Source: a virus. Taken from it: a stretch of 21,542 bases of DNA. The position numbers and the translations under genes are program-made. The DNA lies in the IMG/VR virus record IMGVR_UViG_3300021185_001347, positions 1-21,542 of that record; one strand, given 5' to 3'. Below are positions 1-5,610 of the stretch, in pieces. Within the stretch, counting starts at the first letter, position 1. Each line of letters opens with the position of its first letter. Under the pieces are notes generated by a model that saw only the letters and a list, made by a program, of their open reading frames with translations, had not been told where the DNA came from and made no database searches.

Positions 1-6
1 GAAGAG

Positions 7-222
7 ATGCGTACAGGCTTGACATCTAGTCAGCAAAGTAAAGTACATGAAGCAACCGGTGATCTTATGCGGCTAGAGCTAAATATGAGAGCAATGTTGC
101 GGAAGCAAGGCATTTCCTGGACTTACATTGATGGTCAAGAAATGTATGTAACAACTGAAAAGAAAATTGAGCTGCTACGTGCGGCAGGCGTTCCTGAAGC
201 TAGTCTTGAAAGGATGGTTTAA
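7..222 (+). CDS. Hypothetical protein, possibly 5'-truncated by the window
   Basis: A 71-residue reading using the first ATG. The frame is also open through the two codons before it (Glu-Glu) to the window edge, so the true start may lie upstream. The protein is mixed and mostly helical in look, with no signal peptide or membrane segment. It ends LRAAGVPEASLERMV. I recognise no family. Its stop overlaps the ATG of the next gene by one base (TAATG), which supports it being a translated member of the same operon. Confidence 0.6.
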   Translation: MRTGLTSSQQSKVHEATGDLMRLELNMRAMLRKQGISWTYIDGQEMYVTTEKKIELLRAAGVPEASLERMV

Positions 223-488
223 TGTCTAACAAACCAGAATACATTGTTGAGCTTGAACTGGCTATTGACACAGACAGTATTGAAGAAGTCTCGCAGCTTA
301 CAGAAGCCATGGACTGCTTTGATCTTGAAGTCGTAGGCATTGCTGAAGGCGTAGGACCAATAGCGGGTGACCCTTTGTTCTTTATTAAAGGCAAAGAAAG
401 AATGATAATAGAAATGTTTCGTGTGTTCGCTGAGCTTAGCGACGACGAAGTAATTGACCTAATGGAGACAGCTCATGCAGTGCACTAA
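222..488 (+). CDS. Hypothetical acidic protein
   Basis: 88 residues, strongly acidic, no Cys-rich motif and no membrane helix apparent. The start is fixed by the TAATG overlap with the upstream gene, with AAAGGA shortly before it. The last 14 bases overlap the next gene. The pattern of alternating hydrophobic stretches (YIVELELAID, DLEVVGIAEG) suggests a small alpha/beta fold. No family recognised. Its place in a run of coupled short genes ahead of the nucleotide-metabolism cluster suggests an early accessory protein; that is inference. Confidence 0.65.
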   Translation: MSNKPEYIVELELAIDTDSIEEVSQLTEAMDCFDLEVVGIAEGVGPIAGDPLFFIKGKERMIIEMFRVFAELSDDEVIDLMETAHAVH

Positions 489-723
489 GTTAGCAGAACA
501 GTTTGCAGATCACTTTGAAGCTTACATGGATGAAATGGTTTATGACTTTATGCTTGAGGCTATGATGCCTGCGTTAGTGCCTATGGTTACTGTCGCTCGA
601 GGGCTTAATGGCAAAGAACTTTCAGACGAAATGGAAGCAAGCATAACAGATTCCGCAATGGAAATCTCGAAAGATATTTTGAATGAGCTAGTTAGAGAAC
701 AAGCTTCAAGAAACTACAGATAA
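475..723 (+). CDS. Hypothetical helical protein
   Basis: 82 residues, rich in Met, Glu and Ala, predicted by eye to be almost entirely helical. The ATG at 475 has GGAG at 464-467 (7-base spacing), inside the end of the upstream gene, so the two are probably translationally coupled. No family recognised. The next gene follows after 12 bases. Confidence 0.65.
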   Translation: MQCTKLAEQFADHFEAYMDEMVYDFMLEAMMPALVPMVTVARGLNGKELSDEMEASITDSAMEISKDILNELVREQASRNYR

Positions 724-735
724 GGGAATAAAACA

Positions 736-957
736 ATGGCTAAGAAAAAATCAGGTAATAACTACACCTCTAAAGGTTTATATCCAACAGTGTCTAAGAA
801 CTGGCCAGGTGCCAAGACAAGCGAATGGGATAAGCTACAAAACAAGTTTAAAGCATGGCAAGAGAATCGTCCCGTGTCTGACGCAACACTGTTAGCTTAC
901 GGTGCTCGTAACTCAGGCGAAACTATCCGCTTTAATGAGCTAAAGAAAGCTAAATAA
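736..957 (+). CDS. Hypothetical basic protein
   Basis: 73 residues with Lys-rich ends (MAKKKSGNN at the start, NELKKAK at the end), so a nucleic-acid-binding role is possible but unproven. AGGGAA lies before the ATG. The TAA abuts the ATG of the dCMP deaminase gene with no gap, which points to coupled expression with that enzyme. No domain recognised. Confidence 0.65.
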   Translation: MAKKKSGNNYTSKGLYPTVSKNWPGAKTSEWDKLQNKFKAWQENRPVSDATLLAYGARNSGETIRFNELKKAK

Positions 958-1365
958 ATGCCTAATCAATCTAAACAAGATGAGATGTACATGGATATAG
1001 CTCGACGCATTGCCTCTGAGTCATATGCTACGAGAGCTAAAGTCGGCTGCGTTATAGTAAAAGGTACTAACATCTTGGCTATTGGCTGGAATGGTATGCC
1101 AAGCGGCTTTGCTAATGCGTGCGAAGTATCTAACGAAACAAATCCGTATGTCTTGCACGCTGAAAGCAACGCTATCGCTAAACTTGCTCGCAGTACACAG
1201 AGCTCAGAAGGCTCAACTGTGTATGTAACACTATCACCCTGTCTTGACTGTGCTAAGCAGCTCTATCAAGCAGGCATAACAAGACTCGTATATCTAGACG
1301 CCTACCGATGCGAGTCGGGACTTACATTCCTTAAAACAGCTGGCGTAGAAGTGGAACAATTATGA
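958..1365 (+). CDS. Deoxycytidylate (dCMP) deaminase
   Basis: 135 residues, close to the size of phage and ComEB-type dCMP deaminases, which convert dCMP to dUMP in the cytosol. The zinc-site motifs of the cytidine/deoxycytidylate deaminase family are intact: H67-A68-E69 (His ligand and catalytic Glu) and P94-C95-x-x-C98. The N-terminal segment Y23-A-T-R-A-K-V-G-C and W44-N-G-M-P-S-G also fit the family. The ATG directly follows the previous stop, and its own TGA overlaps the next ATG (ATGA). Downstream lie a DUF1599-like gene and a thymidylate-synthase-fold enzyme, so it sits in a pyrimidine-nucleotide cluster. It has the same function as T4 cd. Specificity for dCMP rather than cytidine is inferred from family resemblance. 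Confidence 0.93.
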   Translation: MPNQSKQDEMYMDIARRIASESYATRAKVGCVIVKGTNILAIGWNGMPSGFANACEVSNETNPYVLHAESNAIAKLARSTQSSEGSTVYVTLSPCLDCAKQLYQAGITRLVYLDAYRCESGLTFLKTAGVEVEQL

Positions 1366-1982
1366 TTAATAAAAAAGAAGAAGAAATTAGGTTCTTTATT
1401 TTTAAGACCTCTAACGATATCGCTGAAGAGTTCGGCAATGAGTATAGAGAAAACATGCAGCAAAGCGGTGTTAATAAACTACGTGACTACATGGTTTATC
1501 CTGAAGCAATTGACTGGAAAATCCGTGAATTCTACGGTCTTGACGGCGATGCGTGCTTTGATGCTATGGGTATCTTCGATGAAGTTGCTGACATTCAGTA
1601 CGGCATCATGGAACGCGCTGAGTGGGTTATGATGTATCAGTGGTTTGAAGAGAATATCGGTATGAACACTTATGACATACCTGCACCTAAAGCAAACCCA
1701 GCACCTGCACGTCGTGCTGAAGAAGTTCTATATGAGTGTGCTGACTTAATGCAAAAGAAAGGTGCAGCATACAATGGCTTCCCGCAAGCAGAGTACTACC
1801 CGTACGGCTTACGTGATATCTGGTATATGTGTTTCACTAAGGTCAAGCGTCTCGAGTCACAGATTGTGAGAGACGGCGAACATAACTTTGAAGGTATTGA
1901 AGACAGTGCACGCGACTTAATTAACTATGCGGCATTTCTTGTCGAATACGCTGAAGGCAAAATGCAAGGTCAGGAGAAATAA
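1362..1982 (+). CDS. DUF1599-like (nucleotide-modification-associated domain 1) protein
   Basis: 206 residues in two parts. The N-terminal ~105 residues are helical and aromatic-rich, and I do not recognise them. A Pro/Ala linker (about 107-117) leads to a C-terminal domain (about 118-198) with KKGAAYNG (132-139), the Lys-rich K160-V-K-R-L-E and E180-D-S-A-R-D-L-I-N-Y-A-A-F. This order of KGxxY, KxxRL and E/DxxxDxxNYA is the signature I associate with DUF1599, a helical family found near phage DNA-modification and nucleotide genes. The enzymatic role of that family is not settled. Neighbours are dCMP deaminase (4-base overlap upstream) and a TS-fold enzyme. Assignment of the C-terminal domain is moderately sure; function is inference. 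Confidence 0.6.
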   Translation: MINKKEEEIRFFIFKTSNDIAEEFGNEYRENMQQSGVNKLRDYMVYPEAIDWKIREFYGLDGDACFDAMGIFDEVADIQYGIMERAEWVMMYQWFEENIGMNTYDIPAPKANPAPARRAEEVLYECADLMQKKGAAYNGFPQAEYYPYGLRDIWYMCFTKVKRLESQIVRDGEHNFEGIEDSARDLINYAAFLVEYAEGKMQGQEK

Positions 1983-2554
1983 TGACAATTAAACATGAAG
2001 CTTTTGTTTACCAATGGCAAAACATTTGTAATGCTAGAGCCTACGTCGGCTTTCACATCGGTCACCCAGATGATGGCTACGTGGCTAGCAGCAAAGACTT
2101 CCTAGTTGATTACAAGGCAGATCCTAAATGTTTCGAGCGCACAATACTAGCATACGGCTCAGCCCGTGAAATGCAAGCGTTCGAGACAGGCTGGCTGCGA
2201 GCAATCAACGCAAGACAAGATAAGTTGTACTACAATAAGTGGAACAATGACACTGAATACACAGAGAACGGCTTAGCCTTCGAACACCAACGCGACTTTG
2301 TACAAGGCAAACTAGTAAGCGCTCAGATACAAGCAGGCGTTGCTAAAAGTAAAAAGGCAGCAAAAGAGTTCTACGTGATTTACGTTGACGATCAAATGAT
2401 TAACTGTAATCCCGACTGGATTAGCAGATCAGATGATAAACGAATACAAGAGATGGTAGGCCAAACAGTAGGCTGTACGCTAACATGGCGCGGCGGCTTT
2501 GCTTACTTCGGTCCAGCTAACTTAAACTTAATTGAAGGTGAAAATAATGATTAA
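1982..2554 (+). CDS. GIY-YIG-type endonuclease-like protein
   Basis: 190 residues. The first ~90 residues fit a GIY-YIG nuclease domain: VYQW at 9-12 in place of GIY, YVGFHIG at 21-27 for YIG, then HPDDGYVASSKDF, FERTILAYGSAREMQAFETGWL (candidate metal-binding Glu68) and YYNKWNN at 83-89. The HPDDGY...SS...EM...E order is the one seen in phage GIY-YIG proteins that cut DNA or act as homing nucleases. The C-terminal ~60 residues are unrecognised. The start is the TAATG overlap at 1982 with AGGAG just upstream. It lies between two nucleotide-pool genes in an unbroken operon, so it may be a free-standing homing nuclease or a host-DNA nuclease. The weak GIY motif lowers confidence. Confidence 0.65.
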   Translation: MTIKHEAFVYQWQNICNARAYVGFHIGHPDDGYVASSKDFLVDYKADPKCFERTILAYGSAREMQAFETGWLRAINARQDKLYYNKWNNDTEYTENGLAFEHQRDFVQGKLVSAQIQAGVAKSKKAAKEFYVIYVDDQMINCNPDWISRSDDKRIQEMVGQTVGCTLTWRGGFAYFGPANLNLIEGENND

Positions 2555-3254
2555 AAACACAGTACAAGATGTCCGTGACGCTTTCTGCATGAAATACGTT
2601 GAAGGTGATTTCATTGACACAATTAAAGCAGGCAAGATGCTTGAAATACAAGGCTTGACCTTCGTTGCCGATGAAGATAACATCTTCGGTAAGATTAACT
2701 ACGATTACGCTGAAGCTGAACTTGAGTGGTTTAAGTCAATGTCGCGTAACGTAGACGGCTTATTCCACATGTGGGGTAAGAAAGTTCAGATCTGGGATAT
2801 TATCGCTGATAACAACCGTAATGTTAACTCTAACTACGGCTACTTAGCAATGCACCCAGACAACGGCTCACAGATAGATAAAGTGATAGCTACGTTAAAG
2901 CGTGATAGAACCTCACGTCAAGCAGCAGCGATCTACACTCGTCCGTCAATTCATGAAGAGTGGAATCAAGATGGCATGTCCGATTTCATTTGCACTAATG
3001 CAGTAATGTACAACATCCGTGATGGCGTACTCGAAACAACAGTGCAGATGCGTTCTAACGACATCATCTTCGGTTTCCGTGCTGATATGCATTGGCATAA
3101 GTGGTGTTCAGACATGGTTGCAGACCAACTCGGTGCTGAGCGTGGCGACATCCATTGGCAAGTTGCCTCGGCACACGTTTACTCACGCCACTTTAAGCTG
3201 ATTCAGCAGTACATGGACGATCGCTACGAAAACTTCATGGAGCCTAACTGCTAA
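2547..3254 (+). CDS. Thymidylate synthase-fold enzyme, probable dCMP (hydroxy)methylase
   Basis: 235 residues from the ATG at 2547, which has GAAGGTG upstream; a TTG at 2532 is a poorer alternative. From the catalytic Cys to the HxY motif the protein aligns without gaps over 64 positions to my recollection of E. coli ThyA: C149, D159-G160, R169-S170-x-D172, G176, G200-D201, W204, H210-x-Y212. The ThyA Asn177 that reads the uracil ring is here Asp180 (GFRAD instead of GLPFN). Asp at this site is the hallmark of T4 gp42 dCMP hydroxymethylase, and Asn-to-Asp in TS shifts preference to dCMP. The phosphate-binding pair SRR is SRQ (123-125). It therefore probably transfers a one-carbon unit from methylene-tetrahydrofolate to dCMP. 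Whether the product is hydroxymethyl- or methyl-dCMP cannot be read from sequence. It overlaps the previous gene by 8 bases. Confidence 0.85.
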   Translation: MIKNTVQDVRDAFCMKYVEGDFIDTIKAGKMLEIQGLTFVADEDNIFGKINYDYAEAELEWFKSMSRNVDGLFHMWGKKVQIWDIIADNNRNVNSNYGYLAMHPDNGSQIDKVIATLKRDRTSRQAAAIYTRPSIHEEWNQDGMSDFICTNAVMYNIRDGVLETTVQMRSNDIIFGFRADMHWHKWCSDMVADQLGAERGDIHWQVASAHVYSRHFKLIQQYMDDRYENFMEPNC

Positions 3255-3445
3255 TGATTGTAGGCACAATAACTAAAAAGTTCCGTAAAGGTCTTTTTGA
3301 TTACTACATGGAAGAAGGCTATCAGCAGTTCGTTGATGGTCTTCTTACTGACTCAGAGTGGAACGCTTGGTCTTGGCACTGTTACAGGTTCTTAGACGAA
3401 GTGTACTCTGATGAAGAGGAATTACAGGAGCACTTGTATGTTTAA
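3254..3445 (+). CDS. Hypothetical small acidic protein
   Basis: 63 residues, rich in aromatic and acidic residues (DYYMEEGYQQFVDG, WNAWSWHCYRFLDE, SDEEELQEH). The start is set by a TAATG overlap with the TS-fold gene. No family recognised. Coupling with the nucleotide cluster suggests co-expression only. Confidence 0.65.
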   Translation: MIVGTITKKFRKGLFDYYMEEGYQQFVDGLLTDSEWNAWSWHCYRFLDEVYSDEEELQEHLYV

Positions 3446-3566
3446 TCGTATAATGGCAACCCTTTGTTTTCCTGCGGTTGCTATAGTAGCACTAATGGAC
3501 TCAGAAATGAACAACAAAGGGTTTATAACAAACTTTAAAATAATAGCAGGTATGAAAGATGCTTAA
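3438..3566 (+). CDS. Small protein with a hydrophobic N-terminal segment
   Basis: A 42-residue ORF beginning MFNRIMATLCFPAVAIVALM. AGGAG at 3426-3430 sits 7 bases before the ATG, and the gene overlaps both neighbours by 8 bases, as expected for a real member of this operon. Residues about 5-20 are hydrophobic enough for a membrane segment or an uncleaved signal; the remainder is polar. Function unknown. Confidence 0.5.
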   Translation: MFNRIMATLCFPAVAIVALMDSEMNNKGFITNFKIIAGMKDA

Positions 3567-3963
3567 ACAAGTATACGCGTTTAATAGCGAAATACGTAAA
3601 GAAACTCAACCAACTAAACCACAACAAATGACTATTCAGCAACACCATGCTAGAGCTATCTTCTTATCTGAAGAGTGCCTAGAGTTTGCTGAAGCAACAA
3701 CACCTGAAGGCGAGCTTGACGCTCTTATCGATATCATTTATTTCGCTATTGGCGGTATGTATGAAATGGGTTTAAGCGAAAAGCAAGTTCAAGAAGCCTT
3801 TAGTAAAGTACACATGGCTAATATGAAGAAAGTGGCAGGCGCAAAGCTGCGTGCTGCTGGTATTGAAGTGACAGATGCGGCTAAGCCTGATGATTGGCTT
3901 GAGCCTGATTTGTCTGTCTATTTTAAATGTTGCGGCTGCGGAGGCTGTGACGGAAAGGAATAA
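3559..3963 (+). CDS. MazG-like nucleotide pyrophosphohydrolase
   Basis: 134 residues, all-alpha NTP pyrophosphatase type. Acidic metal-binding residues appear in two helices: S37-E38-E39-C-L-E42-F-A-E and E52-L-D54-A-L-I-D58-I-I-Y, followed by a helix GGMYEMGLSEKQVQEAFSKVHMANMKK typical of the phage phosphoribosyl-ATP pyrophosphohydrolase-like branch. Such enzymes cut (d)NTPs to (d)NMP and pyrophosphate. Beside a dCMP-directed TS-fold enzyme, a dCTPase role like that of T4 gp56 is attractive but inferred. The C-terminus carries a Cys-rich tail, C124-C-G-C-G-G-C130, unusual for the family and possibly metal-binding. It overlaps the previous small ORF by 8 bases. Confidence 0.8.
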   Translation: MLKQVYAFNSEIRKETQPTKPQQMTIQQHHARAIFLSEECLEFAEATTPEGELDALIDIIYFAIGGMYEMGLSEKQVQEAFSKVHMANMKKVAGAKLRAAGIEVTDAAKPDDWLEPDLSVYFKCCGCGGCDGKE

Positions 3964-3964
3964 C

Positions 3965-4360
3965 ATGTTCGTAATTGATGATGTTGTAGCTGATATATTT
4001 AAACATATCGGTGGTGTCCTATTCCACGAAATTGAGTCTGAGCGCTTATTACTCATTAACGCCGAGGTTGAAGACTTCGACATGAATGATGAGGCTCAGG
4101 CTTACTGTGGGTTTGCAGATACAGAAATCTGTGATGGCTTAGAGTTCCGCTCTTATGAAATTGGTTTCAAGAGCGTGCTACTTAAAGACCTAAGTGCTTT
4201 TAAGCGAATGGTCTGCCATGAACTTGTGCACGTCATGCAAAATGAGCGTGGCGATGAGTTCGACTATGACTTACCCTACCCCGATCAACCCCACGAGTTA
4301 GAAGCATACGATCTCGAAAACTGGTTGTTGTTCGAATATAACTTAAAAGGAAAATATTAA
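3965..4360 (+). CDS. Small HExxH putative metalloprotein
   Basis: 131 residues from the ATG at 3965, preceded by GGAA; the frame is open further upstream, but that would overlap the MazG-like gene by about 90 bases. It has a clear zinc-metallopeptidase motif C84-H85-E86-L-V-H89-V-M-Q, followed after about 20 residues by P109-H-E111-L-E113-A-Y, which could supply a third ligand. The spacing HELVHV...ELEAY resembles small phage proteins annotated as putative metallopeptidases. No signal peptide is present, so it would act in the cytosol. Substrate unknown. Its TAA overlaps the exonuclease ATG (TAATG). Confidence 0.6.
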   Translation: MFVIDDVVADIFKHIGGVLFHEIESERLLLINAEVEDFDMNDEAQAYCGFADTEICDGLEFRSYEIGFKSVLLKDLSAFKRMVCHELVHVMQNERGDEFDYDLPYPDQPHELEAYDLENWLLFEYNLKGKY

Positions 4361-5097
4361 TGCAAGGTATTATAGACGCTGACGTGTTAGTCCACTGGGC
4401 TGCACGAGGTTCAGCAACACCCGAAGACGCAGTACAGATGCTAGATGATCTTATGATCGATGCTCTGGAAGGCTCCTGGTGTGATCAAGACAATGTTAAG
4501 ATTGCTGTTAAAGGCAAAGGTAACTATCGCAAAGATGTTGCCGAAAATTATAAAGCAAACCGCAAGGGTCTCGATGACGAGCTTAAGCAAAAGCTATCCG
4601 CTGTTCACAGTCGGTTAGTCAATCACTATGGTGCTATCCCAGCGGATGGCATGGAAGCTGACGACTTAGTCCGCATATGGGCTAACGAAGCTATTGAAGC
4701 AGGCGAAGAATTTATTGTCATTGCCGAAGATAAAGATCTCAAGTGTATTCCAGGTCGTCACTATAATCCTAAGAAAAAGATTATTGAGTGGCAATCAGAA
4801 GACCAAGCAGACTTCCTTTATCACCAACAGTTACTAACAGGCGATAGCGCTGACAACATTAAAGGCTTATACCGTGTCGGTCCTAAGAAAGCTCAGGCTT
4901 ACTTAAACGAAGCACCTATGGGCGAACGTATGTCTAAGGTTATTGAAGTATGGCAAGAGCGTCAGCCAGATGACTGGTTTGAATGCCTTGATGTCTGCGG
5001 CAAGCTTATTACAATTTTGCCGTATCATGGTTATGTGTTTAACCTGCAGGAGATTATCGATGCCAGCGCGCAAGAAAATATTCAAGCAGAAGTTTGA
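4360..5097 (+). CDS. 5'-3' exonuclease (T7 gp6 / FEN-like)
   Basis: 245 residues, short for a FEN-type nuclease but typical of phage gp6-like proteins. Acidic metal sites occur in the family order: I-I-D7-A-D9, E99-A-D101-D102, A-E-D124-K-D126-L, and T160-G-D162-S-A-D165-N-I-K-G, which leads into a helix-three-turn-helix region GLYRVGPKKAQAYL. The arch-like NYRKDVAENYKANR (55-68) provides the Arg/Lys that contact the phosphate. It would remove RNA primers and chew host or recombination intermediates from 5' ends. The ATG overlaps the previous stop, with AAAGGA upstream. It overlaps the resolvase gene by 38 bases. Confidence 0.9.
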   Translation: MQGIIDADVLVHWAARGSATPEDAVQMLDDLMIDALEGSWCDQDNVKIAVKGKGNYRKDVAENYKANRKGLDDELKQKLSAVHSRLVNHYGAIPADGMEADDLVRIWANEAIEAGEEFIVIAEDKDLKCIPGRHYNPKKKIIEWQSEDQADFLYHQQLLTGDSADNIKGLYRVGPKKAQAYLNEAPMGERMSKVIEVWQERQPDDWFECLDVCGKLITILPYHGYVFNLQEIIDASAQENIQAEV

Positions 5098-5422
5098 CGT
5101 TAAACCATTATCAGCTAACAAGATGTTCTATCGTGCTAAGCAGCTAACTAAAGAATATCGTATGTTTAGAGAGTTCATGTATGAAGAGGTTGCTGACCGC
5201 AAGGCATGGCCTTTTAAACCTGAAGACGAGCTTGACTTTGATGTTAAAGTCGGGCTCAGCTCTAAGCTTGCTGATGTAGATAACTGTATTAAACCATTAC
5301 TCGACACCTTTCAGCTGTTGTTCGAATTCAACGATAAGTACGTATTTAAAGTAACTATCGAGAAAGAACACGTTAAGAAAGGCCAAGAGTATATTAAAGT
5401 AGAAGTTAAGGAGTTTAAATAA
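5060..5422 (+). CDS. RusA-like Holliday junction resolvase
   Basis: 120 residues from the ATG at 5060, chosen because AGGAGA at 5048-5053 gives 6-base spacing; an open frame continues upstream inside the exonuclease gene. The RusA core is visible: L70-A-D72-V-D74-N-C-I-K78-P-L-L-D82-T, then F-N-D92-K-Y-V and a basic T-I-E-K-E-H-V-K-K segment. E. coli RusA uses Asp70, Asp72, Lys76 and Asp91, and the spacing here is nearly the same. It would resolve branched DNA before packaging, a job done by endonuclease I in T7. Its stop overlaps the next ATG. Confidence 0.85.
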   Translation: MPARKKIFKQKFDVKPLSANKMFYRAKQLTKEYRMFREFMYEEVADRKAWPFKPEDELDFDVKVGLSSKLADVDNCIKPLLDTFQLLFEFNDKYVFKVTIEKEHVKKGQEYIKVEVKEFK

Positions 5423-5610
5423 TGTGGAAACTTATGATTCTTGCATTTGCCATAATCTATCCAATCTATGCCTACACGCTACACGTAGAAGGTACTGCAG
5501 AACCATATAACTATATCTTAACCGGTATGGCTAGCATGATTCTAGTTGACGTAATTATAGCAATTTCGATTGCATTTATTGTAGTGTTTAGTAGGGAGCA
5601 AAATGACTGA
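5422..5610 (+). CDS. Small two-helix membrane protein
   Basis: 62 residues with two hydrophobic segments, about 3-20 and 32-56, separated by a polar loop (HVEGTAEPYN), ending in a short charged tail SREQND. It has AAGGAG upstream and TAATG coupling to the RusA-like gene. It overlaps the primase-helicase start by 8 bases. Topology would allow a holin-like role, but the location inside the replication block and the absence of an endolysin nearby argue for caution. Confidence 0.65.
   Translation: MWKLMILAFAIIYPIYAYTLHVEGTAEPYNYILTGMASMILVDVIIAISIAFIVVFSREQND

Noticed and set aside
3772-4083. 103-residue minus-strand frame
   Set aside because: Antisense to the MazG-like and HExxH genes, both of which have family motifs and coupled starts.
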